From positions 1 through 64,000 of the forward strand of contig NZ_JAGBLU010000146.1 of NCBI RefSeq assembly GCF_017635265.1: a stretch of DNA of 64,000 bases. Reading direction: 5' to 3'. The notes beneath the pieces are model-generated. The model did not search any database. It had not been told where the DNA came from and worked only from the letters and a program-made list of their open reading frames with translations. Position numbers and translations under genes: made by a program. Below are positions 16,715 through 25,416 of the stretch, in pieces (the stretch's first letter is position 1; each line of letters opens with the position of its first letter). The DNA comes from Butyrivibrio sp. (GTDB lineage: Bacteria; Bacillota; Clostridia; Lachnospirales; Lachnospiraceae).

Positions 16715-18028
16715 TTAAAAACGCTCCGCTAAGGATATGTTTTTTTTCTGAAGCAGTGATTCAAAAGCTCCTGAGTCAAGGGGTTTTGAGAAGTAGTATC
16801 CCTGTATTTCATCACAACCTGCATTTTTTAGGAGCAGGTATTGCTTGGCATTTTCAACACCTTCAGCAATAACAGTAAGATTTAAAAGCTTGGCGATTCT
16901 AAGAACGCAGTCAAGGAGACTCATTTCCTTGTTGTTTTCTGCAATATCCTTGATAAAACCTATATCCAGTTTAAGGGCATCAAGAGGCAGAGTAGTAAGC
17001 ATATTAAAAGATGAATATCCTTTGCCAAAATCATCCATTTCTACCATGAATCCGGCTTTCTGGAGCTCTTTTACAACAGCGACTATCTGATCTACGTTAT
17101 CTGTGTATGCCGTCTCAGTTATCTCTAAATGCAAATCTTTGGTGTCGATTCCGTTTTCCTGCACAATCTTTTGAAGGTAAGATAAAAGGTCAAGATCAAA
17201 TATATCAACTCTTGAGACGTTGACTGAAACCGGAATAGTGTAGCCAAATTCTTCCTTCCAGATACGGATTTGTCTGGCTGCTTCCTTCCATACATAGCGG
17301 TCGAGCTGTCTTATAAGTCCGTTTTCTTCAAACAAAGGAATAAAAAAATCCGGCCTTACGTCTCCGAAGTCAGGATGCTGCCATCTGATTAAAACTTCAG
17401 CACTGGAGAGCCTTGGTTCATCACCATGAATATCATATTTGGGCTGGAATACGAGCTTGAACTGATTCTCATTGAGAGCTTCGCCTATACTGTCAAGCAA
17501 CATCGCCTCATAGAGTTCTCTTTTATGCATTTTTTCATCATATATCTCATAGGAAGTTCCGCGGCCTTTTTTTGCTACCGAATTGCAGGCCTGAATTGCT
17601 CTGTCGAATCTCTGCTGCAGAGAAGCAGCCATTGATGTGTCAGGGTAAATACCTATTCTGATTCTGGTATCAGGAGTGTTCATAATAGAAGCAAGTTCTG
17701 TTGATACCTGGGATATGAGAAAATCATAGTTATCCTGATGATTTATGTACATATAAAAGATATCTGCATCGTATCTGCAGGCTATACCATTATGTTCGTG
17801 GGCAGTTCTGTTTATGCAATCCCCAATTGCACAGAGAACTTTATCACCAAAACCGCGACCATACAATTCGTTGATCAAATGAAATTTATTATAATTAAGT
17901 ACAATTGCATCGACACCCTGATTTGGATGAGATTTGTCATACTCAGTTGCTTTTGAAAAAAAATGCTCTTTTGAATAGAGCCCTGTCAAAGGATCTAGGG
18001 CGGTGGGTCTTTTTACTCTTCCAATCAT
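16715..18028 (-). CDS. Cyclic di-GMP phosphodiesterase (degenerate GGDEF plus EAL)
   Basis: A 437-aa cytosolic protein with no membrane segment. Residues ~1-165 are a GGDEF domain whose signature reads RYDADIF instead of GGDEF, so it cannot make c-di-GMP and may only bind nucleotide. Residues ~180-430 are an EAL domain with the metal and catalytic residues kept: EVL (functional EAL variant), NVS, EITE, DDFGKGYSS, KLD, AEGVEN and QGY. Degradation of c-di-GMP to pGpG is therefore likely. No sensory domain precedes GGDEF. The GGAG ribosome binding site is about 15 bases from the ATG, unusually far. Confidence 0.9.
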   Translation of the reverse strand: MIGRVKRPTALDPLTGLYSKEHFFSKATEYDKSHPNQGVDAIVLNYNKFHLINELYGRGFGDKVLCAIGDCINRTAHEHNGIACRYDADIFYMYINHQDNYDFLISQVSTELASIMNTPDTRIRIGIYPDTSMAASLQQRFDRAIQACNSVAKKGRGTSYEIYDEKMHKRELYEAMLLDSIGEALNENQFKLVFQPKYDIHGDEPRLSSAEVLIRWQHPDFGDVRPDFFIPLFEENGLIRQLDRYVWKEAARQIRIWKEEFGYTIPVSVNVSRVDIFDLDLLSYLQKIVQENGIDTKDLHLEITETAYTDNVDQIVAVVKELQKAGFMVEMDDFGKGYSSFNMLTTLPLDALKLDIGFIKDIAENNKEMSLLDCVLRIAKLLNLTVIAEGVENAKQYLLLKNAGCDEIQGYYFSKPLDSGAFESLLQKKNISLAERF

Positions 18029-18223
18029 AAAAACACTTGTCCACTCCTTTGCGTTATTTTTTCTTAATTATACATACAAAAAACACAAAAATCATAAAGT
18101 TCGCAAAAAAATCACAATTTAATGATATGATTGAGAATTTTAACTAAAATTTAAAGTTGATTGTTGTGATATTTTCTGAATAAATCCTGCAAAATGCATA
18201 CAATTATCTGAAAACAGGAGCAC

Positions 18224-18252
18224 TTGGTTTTGATACTAAAATACGCTATATT
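18224..18252 (+). promoter_or_regulatory. Promoter of the two-peptidase operon
   Basis: TTGGTT (18224-18229), 17-base spacer, TATATT (18247-18252), 22 bases before the chosen start at 18274. Confidence 0.55.
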
Positions 18253-18273
18253 GTTATTAATGAGGAAATGCGT

Positions 18274-18906
18274 ATGAAAAAAATACCCTACGGCGGAATT
18301 ACAAATATATCAAAATATTTTGTCGAAAAGTATGGAGAAAAAGGTGTTTTTGTAAAAAGAGGAAGATCCATTGTAATGAATAGCAGATCAATGGCTCAGA
18401 TAAGCGGGAGAGTCACCAGAAACTGCTCTGTTGTGGCTGTTACAAGGGTCCTTGATTATTATGGAAAAAAAGGACTTGTTCCCGGAATTTATGATGATAT
18501 TTCAAAAACATATAAGATTGTTGAAGAAATAGCAGAAAGCTACGGATATACCGATAAAAGAGGAACCATTCCTTTTTTCATTTCCGGAATAGCAAAGGAA
18601 TCGTTCCAATATTTTGGAGTAAAGGCCAAGTGCAGAGGAGTTTATGTTTTTAGCTTTGAAAAACAGGTAAAAGAGGAAATATCAAACGGCAGACCTGTTA
18701 TTATGAATATTGCCAGAGGCTTTTACAGGGATCATACCATTGTGGTAGTAGGGTACAGTATCTGGCGTGTTAAAGGAAAAGAATATCCAATGTTAAGGGT
18801 GATAGATGGCTGGAAGAGCGGCTATCATTATATAGATTATGAGGCATTTTCAAGAGATTTTACGCAATCTGTTTTTGGTTCTTTTAACACAATTGTTGTT
18901 AAATGA
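18274..18906 (+). CDS. C39-like papain-fold cysteine peptidase
   Basis: About 210 aa. A Cys in RNCSVVAVTRVLDYYG, a His in DHTIVVVGYS and an Asp in RVIDGWKSG give the order Cys-His-Asp of the peptidase C39-like fold. No signal peptide is evident, and it is not fused to an ABC transporter as bacteriocin-processing C39 domains are. Start 18274 was preferred over 18268 because the GAGG site (18262-18265) would be too close to the latter. It precedes a secreted C1 peptidase by 14 bases, so the two likely act together. Substrate unknown. Confidence 0.65.
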   Translation: MKKIPYGGITNISKYFVEKYGEKGVFVKRGRSIVMNSRSMAQISGRVTRNCSVVAVTRVLDYYGKKGLVPGIYDDISKTYKIVEEIAESYGYTDKRGTIPFFISGIAKESFQYFGVKAKCRGVYVFSFEKQVKEEISNGRPVIMNIARGFYRDHTIVVVGYSIWRVKGKEYPMLRVIDGWKSGYHYIDYEAFSRDFTQSVFGSFNTIVVK

Positions 18907-18920
18907 AATGAGGGGATAAA

Positions 18921-20720
18921 TTGAAAAAGAAAGTAATTGTTATTACGGTCATAACTGTTGTGATTGTGGTTATTGCGTGGGCTGTTATAGGTACGGTCAA
19001 GCCTTCGAATCCATCAAGAAGAGATGGCGGCGGCAGTATTTATGATGAAGATTTAAGTGCTGTTGACGGAAGTCTTTTAGCTTCAAATGAAGTTAGGAAA
19101 AAATCGACTTCAGCACCTGGGTTGCAGGAATCTGTTGTAGGAGGCGGGGACAATAATCCGACTTCTGTTCATGTAGACAAGGTAAGGCAGATAATGATTC
19201 CTGAGGCAGTTACTATAGCAGATGGAGATGAAGGAGCTTTTTACAGTAATGAAGAATATCAGAATGTAATTCCGACAGATATATCCACCTTTTCTATGGA
19301 AGAAATACCTCAAAAGTATGATTCGAGGGACGTTTATGGTAAATGCTTTGTTACGGAAACGGAAGATCAGGGATATTCATCGCTGTGTTGGACTTATGCT
19401 GCTTTGGGAGCTATTGAAAGCGATATATTAAAGCATAGTGAAAATATTGGCTATGAGGATATAGATTTATCAGAGAAGCATCTGTCTTACTATAATCTTC
19501 ACAAATCTGACACCCAAAGGGCCGGTGATATATCCGGTGATTACAGAGAACTAGTCAATTCCGATAATGAGGAAGGGGCATGGATATTTGATTATGATAC
19601 CGGATATGTTGCGGTAGGAGGTGTTACCAATTATTGTATAAGCCTTTTGACCGCCTGGAAGGGACCTGTATCCGAAAAAGACGTTAATTCTTTTAAAAGC
19701 ATGTATGGCAAGGAATTTTTGTTTAAAGATAATAATGAAACGCCATCTGATGCTTTTGATAGTGAATACCATGTTCAGGATGTCGGACAGATTCTTGCAT
19801 CAGGTCAGAACAGAGATTATGTTAAGCGCATGATAGCTGAACATGGGGCAGTTTCGGTTGGAGTAAATGCGGATAGTATCTATTGGAAAAACCATGATAA
19901 GAATTTATATTCATATTTTGACGGAAGTGTAGTTCCTACTGCTAATCACGAGGTCTTGATAGTAGGCTGGGACGATGGTTATTCGTCTTCAAATTTTGGA
20001 AAGACGCCGCCGGGAGATGGTGCTTGGATTTGTAAAAACAGTTGGGGAAAAGGCTCAGGAGAAAATGGCTATTTTTATCTGTCTTACTATGATGAAACAG
20101 CATGTTCCGGCAATGTGGCAGCTTACAGCGTAGCGCTGCCGGGAACGGAGAGATGGTATGATAACAACTATCAGGCAGCAGGTTTTATCACTAATCTCGT
20201 AGATGCCATTGAAGATGAAAAGAACTATATATATGCTTTGACTTCTGCCGGAAATCCCTATGGTATGATGTATGAAGCAAAAGGCGATGAAGAACTTAAA
20301 GCCATAGGATTAATGGCTCTTGAAACATATCAGCAGTATGAAGTGGAAGTGTTCGTAAATCCAAAGTCTGATGAAAAGGGGATTGATTTATCTTTACTGC
20401 AAGAGCCTGATTATTCTCAAAAAATGTCTTCAATCAGTGGAGGATATCATACCTTTGAATTTGATGATCCTGTTGAACTGAATGAAAATGATAAATTCTT
20501 TATATTGATAAAACCATATACAAAAGGAAGACTTGTCTTTGAAAAAGCAGATGATTATGTGAGTGAGTCAAATTATGATGAATGGAATGATCTGTTGGGC
20601 GCTGTTCATAATCATTATGAAGCCAGTGGGAAGTCTTATTACATATCGGATGATGGGATGTATATGGAGATTGAAACAGACAAGGATTTTTTTGTAAAAG
20701 CCTATACAAATAACAGATAA
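18921..20720 (+). CDS. Cell-surface C1 (papain) family peptidase with lectin-like domain
   Basis: A 599-aa protein with an N-terminal hydrophobic segment (~5-27), a Ser/Gly linker, then a papain domain (~115-400): catalytic Cys in DQGYSSLCWTYAALG, His in ANHEVLIVGWDD, Asn in WICKNSWGKGSGENGYF. The last ~200 residues (from WYDNNYQAAG) match the lectin-like domain typical of clostridial C1 peptidases. There is no LPXTG motif, so it is held by its N-terminal anchor or released. TTG start at 18921 is supported by AGGGGAT at 18911-18917. Transcription ends at the stem 20740-20760. Confidence 0.9.
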   Translation: MKKKVIVITVITVVIVVIAWAVIGTVKPSNPSRRDGGGSIYDEDLSAVDGSLLASNEVRKKSTSAPGLQESVVGGGDNNPTSVHVDKVRQIMIPEAVTIADGDEGAFYSNEEYQNVIPTDISTFSMEEIPQKYDSRDVYGKCFVTETEDQGYSSLCWTYAALGAIESDILKHSENIGYEDIDLSEKHLSYYNLHKSDTQRAGDISGDYRELVNSDNEEGAWIFDYDTGYVAVGGVTNYCISLLTAWKGPVSEKDVNSFKSMYGKEFLFKDNNETPSDAFDSEYHVQDVGQILASGQNRDYVKRMIAEHGAVSVGVNADSIYWKNHDKNLYSYFDGSVVPTANHEVLIVGWDDGYSSSNFGKTPPGDGAWICKNSWGKGSGENGYFYLSYYDETACSGNVAAYSVALPGTERWYDNNYQAAGFITNLVDAIEDEKNYIYALTSAGNPYGMMYEAKGDEELKAIGLMALETYQQYEVEVFVNPKSDEKGIDLSLLQEPDYSQKMSSISGGYHTFEFDDPVELNENDKFFILIKPYTKGRLVFEKADDYVSESNYDEWNDLLGAVHNHYEASGKSYYISDDGMYMEIETDKDFFVKAYTNNR

Positions 20721-20733
20721 AGTATTGGGACAA

Positions 20734-20864
20734 CAAAAGAGAGACGAGGGAATCGTCTCTTTTTGCTTCACAAGATTTTTTTGGGAGGAGGGCTGCTAAT
20801 TGGGGAGATTAGCAGCCCCGGTATGAAAAAAGTTTTGTTGGGGGAGTGAGAATTTTTATTCTCA
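20734..20864 (-). ncRNA. Candidate C-rich small RNA, copy A
   Basis: Read on the minus strand: a 5' hairpin (TGAGAAT/ATTCTCA, 20864-20847), unpaired CTCCCCC, an invariant linker, an 11-bp hairpin (stem 20790-20800/20808-20818) with loop CTCCCCA, unpaired CCTCCC, then the terminator stem 20760-20740. A second copy lies 590 bases away with the same layout; paired bases differ between copies by compensating changes. A weak promoter on this strand (TTAAGA 20892-20897, 18-base spacer, TATATG 20868-20873) would start RNA at the 5' hairpin. The C-rich patches are complementary to Shine-Dalgarno sequences. Strand and function are inferred; I do not recognise a named family. Confidence 0.6.
20740..20766. 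terminator. Bidirectional terminator between C1 peptidase and RNA element A
   Basis: Stem AGAGACGA/TCGTCTCT (20740-20747/20753-20760). On the plus strand it is followed by TTTT; on the minus strand by CTTTTG, so it can also end a transcript coming from element A. Confidence 0.8.
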
Positions 20865-20966
20865 ATACATATATCGGTGGAGTAAGCGAAATCTTAACAG
20901 TATTTTGATATAAAAAATCAACGAAATAAAAAGCATAAAATTGTGCAAAAGTGTTAGAACAGACGT

Positions 20967-20995
20967 TTGAAATAAAATATAAATTGTGTTATATT
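20967..20995 (+). promoter_or_regulatory. Promoter of the 103-aa protein gene
   Basis: TTGAAA (20967-20972), 17-base spacer, TATATT (20990-20995). Because the gene has its own promoter downstream of RNA element A, the element is not needed as its leader. Confidence 0.7.
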
Positions 20996-21023
20996 GTGTT
21001 TAGTAAAAAGTGAGGTACAAGAT

Positions 21024-21335
21024 ATGGCAAAAAATGAAAAAGAACTCGAAGAGATCAGTACAACAGACAAGTTAAAGGCTTTTAAAACATTAAAAGACTC
21101 AGGACTTCGCGTTGAATTTAACGGAAGCGGAGTTCCGACTGTGATTTGTGTCAGTGCTGATGACATAAATAAAACAATAAAGAATGTAAAAAAACTTCTT
21201 AAAGACATAAGATACACAGGAAGTTTCGGAGTCAGAGCACCAAGAAAGTCTGACATGATCGGAACTGATGATAATCATGAAGCTTTAGATGAAGAAGCAG
21301 AAAAGAATAAAGAATCAGAAGCTCTCACAGCTTAA
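21024..21335 (+). CDS. Small hypothetical protein between the twin RNA elements
   Basis: A 103-aa soluble protein not recognised. Residues ~15-75 alternate predicted helices and strands (TDKLKAFKTLKDSGLRVEFN, then VPTVICVSADDINKTIKNVKKLL), and the last 30 residues are acidic and probably disordered. ATG 21024 was chosen behind GTGAGGT (21010-21016); the longer frame from 20994 would start inside the promoter. It stands alone between two terminators, with copy B of the RNA element running toward its end. Confidence 0.7.
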   Translation: MAKNEKELEEISTTDKLKAFKTLKDSGLRVEFNGSGVPTVICVSADDINKTIKNVKKLLKDIRYTGSFGVRAPRKSDMIGTDDNHEALDEEAEKNKESEALTA

Positions 21336-21338
21336 GAC

Positions 21339-21374
21339 AAAAAAATAACCACCCTTGAGGTGGATTATTTTTGG
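21339..21374. terminator. Bidirectional terminator between the 103-aa gene and RNA element B
   Basis: Stem AATAACCACC (21344-21353) with GGTGGATTATT (21359-21369, one bulged A). Plus strand continues ATTTTT; minus strand continues TTATTTTTTTG, a strong T tract ending element B. Confidence 0.85.
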
Positions 21375-21455
21375 GAGGAGGGGTCGACCAGTGGGGAGCC
21401 GATCGACCCGGTATGAAAAAAGTTTTGTTGGGGGAGTCAGAAGTTTTTCTTCTGA
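21339..21455 (-). ncRNA. Candidate C-rich small RNA, copy B
   Basis: Same layout as copy A on the minus strand: 5' hairpin TCAGAAG/CTTCTGA (21455-21437), CTCCCCC, the invariant linker, a hairpin with stem GGGTCGA/TCGACCC (21381-21387/21403-21409) and a loop containing CTCCCC, then CCTCCTCCC and the terminator. Runs of 31 bases (21407-21437) and 15 bases (21368-21382) are identical to copy A. A good promoter on this strand (TTGTCC 21482-21487, 17-base spacer, TATATC 21459-21464) places the RNA start at the 5' hairpin. Predicted length is about 117 nt. Confidence 0.65.
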
Positions 21456-21458
21456 TAG

Positions 21459-21487
21459 GATATATATTAAATGCTAAATTTGGACAA
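21459..21487 (-). promoter_or_regulatory. Promoter of candidate small RNA B
   Basis: Minus-strand TTGTCC, 17-base spacer, TATATC; predicted start is within a few bases of 21453. Confidence 0.5.
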
Positions 21488-21603
21488 AATGTGTACGATT
21501 TATAAATTAAAAATAAAGTAAATCGAAATAATAAATAATTTGCTAACGAAATATAGTTTATTTTATCTTGAAGTATTATCATTATATAAGAGGGGTAATG
21601 TCT

Positions 21604-22782
21604 ATGGATAAACCTTTAAATATGTTAACTTCAGGTGATTGTGCTGCTGCAGCTGCGAGAGCTGCAGCAGTTTGCTTGCTTTTTAGGATAAACTATGATT
21701 TTGTAACGATAAATCATGGCGGAAACTCCCGAAGAATTCCTGTTTTTAAGGATGAAAATTCATGCAATGACAGACAGGCTTGTTTTTATGCTGTTATGGA
21801 AGATGGAGTGGCTCCTAATACAAAGGATAAAGCTGAAATTTATGTAACGGTTTCCCGTATATCTGATTTTTATAATGTGAGTGAGAATGCTCATATTGAT
21901 ATCAGGTATGGCAATTTGTTTATGTGCGGCGGTGAAGGAATTGCAAGCGCAGCCTATGACACGGACGACGTTTTAAGGGGACAGGCGCTGATTGAACATG
22001 GCTCCAGAAAACTTATTTTTGACGCAGTTGCAGAAGCCTGTGAGGTTTCCGATGGAGCTCAGCTTCTTCTTATTACTGTAAGCTGTCCGTCGGGTATGAT
22101 GATTGCAGCCAAACTCTCAACAGGTCAGAATACTTTCATGGGTGGAATTTCTATAGTGGGCGATTATGGAACTATTTCCAAGATCCATCAAAGAGATATT
22201 ATTTTATCTATTGAAAAACAGATAAAATTTCAGACCACGGCCGGTGTAAAGAGTATTCTTATAAGTCCCGGGGACTATTGTGCCGATAAGATTAGAGAAA
22301 GCCTTCATATACCTCTCACAACAGCAGTCAGATGTTATAATTATCCGGGAGATGCGATAGATATTGCACTGGAATCCGGAGTTGAAAATCTTTTACTTGT
22401 TGGAAATGCAGGTAAGCTTGTCAAGCTGGCTGCAGGAATCATGAACACCAATTCATTTTCGTCTGACGGAAGAAGAGAGATATTTGCAGCTCATACCGCT
22501 ATAGTCGGTGGCATGTCAAGTCAGGTAAGAACAGTAATGAAATGCGATACAACCGATGAAATACTGGCTCTTTTGACGAGCTGGGGAATCAGAGACAAGG
22601 TTCTTGGCAGCATCATGGGAGCAATCCATGACAACGTGAAAAACAGAAGCCGCGGAAAGATGCGATTTGGGGTGGCTCTTTTTTCAAAAGAGTTTGGTCT
22701 TCTTGGTCAGACTTTAGATACAAAAAATGTTTTAACAAAGGTTTCACAGGAACAATACGCATTGTCACTAAAGCTAAAATAA
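21604..22782 (+). CDS. cbiD: CbiD-like protein (cobalt-precorrin-5B C1-methyltransferase family)
   Basis: About 392 aa. The N-terminal LTSGDCAAAAARAAAVCLLF matches the CbiD TTGTCAAAAAKAA block, and VGNAGKLVKLAAG fits the C-terminal VGKFGKLAKLAAG block. Other CbiD signatures are weak: the DAGDDPDVTDGA loop reads VMEDGVAPNTKD and GTTGIVRPMS reads GDYGTISKIHQRD. No other cobalamin gene is in the window. It may be a paralogue with a changed role. Start 21604 was preferred over 21598 because AGAGGGG (21589-21595) is too close to the latter. Confidence 0.7.
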   Translation: MDKPLNMLTSGDCAAAAARAAAVCLLFRINYDFVTINHGGNSRRIPVFKDENSCNDRQACFYAVMEDGVAPNTKDKAEIYVTVSRISDFYNVSENAHIDIRYGNLFMCGGEGIASAAYDTDDVLRGQALIEHGSRKLIFDAVAEACEVSDGAQLLLITVSCPSGMMIAAKLSTGQNTFMGGISIVGDYGTISKIHQRDIILSIEKQIKFQTTAGVKSILISPGDYCADKIRESLHIPLTTAVRCYNYPGDAIDIALESGVENLLLVGNAGKLVKLAAGIMNTNSFSSDGRREIFAAHTAIVGGMSSQVRTVMKCDTTDEILALLTSWGIRDKVLGSIMGAIHDNVKNRSRGKMRFGVALFSKEFGLLGQTLDTKNVLTKVSQEQYALSLKLK

Positions 22783-22868
22783 TGTATTATAGGAATACGG
22801 CGAGATACGTTTAAAATCGTATATTGTACTAAAAGAGATATTAGTTTTGCGAGGAGATATTTTTTGAA

Positions 22869-23963
22869 ATGAGTAAGATTATTTTAACTGGGGATCGTCC
22901 TACAGGTAAGCTCCATGTCGGACATTATGTAGGATCACTTCGTAGAAGAGTAGAGCTTCAGAACTCGGGGGATTTCGACAAGATTTTTATCATGATTGCT
23001 GATGCTCAGGCACTTACGGACAATGCTGACAATCCGGAGAAGGTTCGTCAGAATATTATAGAAGTGGCGCTTGATTATTTGTCAGTCGGACTTGATCCTG
23101 CAAAATCAACGCTGTTTATACAGTCACAGATACCAGAGCTTACAGAGCTTACTTTTTATTATATGAATCTGGTAACAGTTTCAAGACTTCAGAGAAACCC
23201 TACTGTTAAGTCGGAACTTCAGATGAGAAATTTTGGAACAAGCATTCCTGTTGGATTCTTTACATACCCTATCAGTCAGGCAGCTGATATCACAGCTTTT
23301 AAGGCTACAACAGTTCCTGTTGGAGAGGATCAGGAGCCAATGCTTGAACAGTGCAAGGAAATTGTAAGAAAGTTTAATTCGGTTTACGGCGAAGCACTTG
23401 TTGAGCCGGAGATTCTTTTACCTGATAATGCAGCATGCCTTCGTCTTCCCGGTATTGATGGCAAAGCCAAAATGAGTAAATCACTTGGTAACTGCATATA
23501 CCTTTCGGAAGAGCCCGATTCTATCAAGAAAAAGGTAATGAGCATGTTTACAGATCCTAATCACATCAGAGTTGAGGATCCCGGACAGGTTGAAGGTAAT
23601 CCTGTGTTTATCTATCTTGATGCTTTTGCCAGGGATGAACATTTTGCTGAATTTGCTCCTGAGTATTCGTGTCTTCAGGAAATGAAAGACCATTATGCTA
23701 AAGGCGGTCTTGGAGATGTTAAGGTTAAAAAGTTTTTAAACAATGTTATTCAGGCTGAGCTTGAGCCTATCAGGAACAGAAGAAAAGAATTCCAGAAAGA
23801 CATTCCATATGTGTACGATGTTCTTAAAAAGGGAAGCGAAGTAGCTGAAGAAGTTGCGGCTCAGACACTTGCTGACGTAAAAGAAGCAATGAAAATCAAC
23901 TACTTTGACGATAAAGAACTTATAGCTATGCAATCTGCAAAATATGAGGAGACAGTTGACTAA
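22869..23963 (+). CDS. trpS: Tryptophanyl-tRNA synthetase
   Basis: A class I aminoacyl-tRNA synthetase charging tRNA-Trp. The HIGH motif reads [13 protein letters not shown] (~residues 11-23) and KMSKS is exact in [11 protein letters not shown] (~residue 200). At 364 aa it is slightly longer than the ~330-aa norm, as in several Clostridia. RBS is CGAGGAG. The 86-base upstream gap is too short for a T-box and shows no such motif. Its stop overlaps the glgA start by one base. Confidence 0.97.
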   Translation: MSKIILTGDRPTGKLHVGHYVGSLRRRVELQNSGDFDKIFIMIADAQALTDNADNPEKVRQNIIEVALDYLSVGLDPAKSTLFIQSQIPELTELTFYYMNLVTVSRLQRNPTVKSELQMRNFGTSIPVGFFTYPISQAADITAFKATTVPVGEDQEPMLEQCKEIVRKFNSVYGEALVEPEILLPDNAACLRLPGIDGKAKMSKSLGNCIYLSEEPDSIKKKVMSMFTDPNHIRVEDPGQVEGNPVFIYLDAFARDEHFAEFAPEYSCLQEMKDHYAKGGLGDVKVKKFLNNVIQAELEPIRNRRKEFQKDIPYVYDVLKKGSEVAEEVAAQTLADVKEAMKINYFDDKELIAMQSAKYEETVD

Positions 23964-25408
23964 TGAAGAACATATTATTTGTAGCTTCTGAAGGTGTACC
24001 TTTTATCAAAACCGGTGGTTTGGCAGACGTTGTCGGATCACTTCCCAAGAATATTGATAAGAGATACTTTGATGTCCGTGTAGTATTGCCGTTATACAAA
24101 TGTATAAACCAACAGATGAAAGAGAAGATGGAGTATATATCCAACTTTTATATGGATTTTCATTGGAAAAATGAGTATGTTGGTATATTTAAGGCAGAGG
24201 TTGATGGAATTAAGTATTATTTCATTGATAACGAATTCTATTTTAATGGAATGCGGCCTTATGGAGATGATGTAATATTTGAAATTGAGAAGTTTGCTTT
24301 CTTTTCCAAAGCAGCTCTTTCAATTTTGCCTGTAATTGATTTTAGACCTGATATCATCCATTGTCATGACTGGCAGACAGGTCTTGTGCCTGTTTATTTA
24401 AAAGAAAGGTTCCAGGGTAGTGAATTCTACAGAGGAATCAAAGCAATCATGACAATTCATAACCTTAAGTTCCAGGGAAAATGGGATATCAAGACTGTTC
24501 AGGATATAACCGGACTTCCTGATTACTATTTCTCACCTGATAAGCTTGGGTTGTATAAAGATGCTAATCTTCTTAAGGGTGGTATTGTTTATTCAGATGC
24601 AATCACTACAGTTAGTAAGGCATATGCTGAAGAGATAAAAACTCAGTTTTACGGAGAGGAGCTGGATGGCCTTCTTCGTGCACGAGCAGGGGATTTAAGG
24701 GGCATTGTAAACGGAATTGATTATGATGAATTTAACCCAGCCACTGACAAATATATTCCTTATAACTACAATGAGATCAATTTCCGAAAGGAAAAGGTCA
24801 AGAATAAACGTGCTCTTCAAAAAGAGCTTGGTCTTAAAGAAGATGATAAGTGCATGATGATCGGTATTGTTTCAAGACTTACGGATCAGAAGGGATTTGA
24901 CCTTATCAACTACGTTCTTGATGAGCTTTGCCGGGATGCAATTCAGCTGGTTGTTCTTGGTACCGGCTCTGAACAGTATGAGAATTCTTTCAGGCACTTT
25001 GATTGGAAGTATAATGACAAGGTTTCTGCCAATATCTATTATTCAGAACCTATGTCACACAAAATATATGCAGCGGCAGATGTATTTCTTATGCCTTCGT
25101 TATTTGAGCCATGCGGACTCTCTCAGTTAATGGCTCTCAGATATGGTACAATACCGATTGTAAGACAGACCGGTGGTCTTATTGATACAGTAGAGCCATA
25201 CAATAAGTTTGAGAGTACGGGTACGGGATTTGGATTCCTGAACTATAACGCTCATGAGATGCTGGGTACTATAAGAGAAGCAGAGCATGTATTTTATGAC
25301 CAGAAGCGTGAATGGAACAAGATGATAGACAGAGCTATGGCAGTTGACTTCTCTTGGAAAGTTTCCGCAGAAAAATATCAGGAGATGTACGATTGGCTAC
25401 GACCTTGA
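23963..25408 (+). CDS. glgA: Glycogen synthase (ADP-glucose type)
   Basis: A 481-aa GT5 glycosyltransferase that extends alpha-1,4-glucan. The ADP-glucose binding motif KTGGLADVVGSLPK is at residues ~15-28, the HCHDWQTG block is present, and the C-terminal EPCGLSQLMALRYG with the catalytic Glu is complete. Its ATG overlaps the trpS stop (TAATG), so expression is likely coupled to trpS. No glgC, glgB or glgP is nearby. Confidence 0.96.
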   Translation: MKNILFVASEGVPFIKTGGLADVVGSLPKNIDKRYFDVRVVLPLYKCINQQMKEKMEYISNFYMDFHWKNEYVGIFKAEVDGIKYYFIDNEFYFNGMRPYGDDVIFEIEKFAFFSKAALSILPVIDFRPDIIHCHDWQTGLVPVYLKERFQGSEFYRGIKAIMTIHNLKFQGKWDIKTVQDITGLPDYYFSPDKLGLYKDANLLKGGIVYSDAITTVSKAYAEEIKTQFYGEELDGLLRARAGDLRGIVNGIDYDEFNPATDKYIPYNYNEINFRKEKVKNKRALQKELGLKEDDKCMMIGIVSRLTDQKGFDLINYVLDELCRDAIQLVVLGTGSEQYENSFRHFDWKYNDKVSANIYYSEPMSHKIYAAADVFLMPSLFEPCGLSQLMALRYGTIPIVRQTGGLIDTVEPYNKFESTGTGFGFLNYNAHEMLGTIREAEHVFYDQKREWNKMIDRAMAVDFSWKVSAEKYQEMYDWLRP

Positions 25409-25416
25409 CCTAATTT

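Noticed and set aside
20823..20850. Plus-strand micro-frame ATGAAAAAAGTTTTG... (8 codons in copy A, longer in copy B) behind G-rich Shine-Dalgarno-like runs
   Set aside because: The two copies end at different places and read through a stem that covaries as RNA, so conservation is explained better by structure than by a peptide. Kept only as an alternative to the minus-strand RNA.
22783..22868. T-box leader of trpS
   Set aside because: The gap is only 86 bases, with no T-box sequence or terminator.
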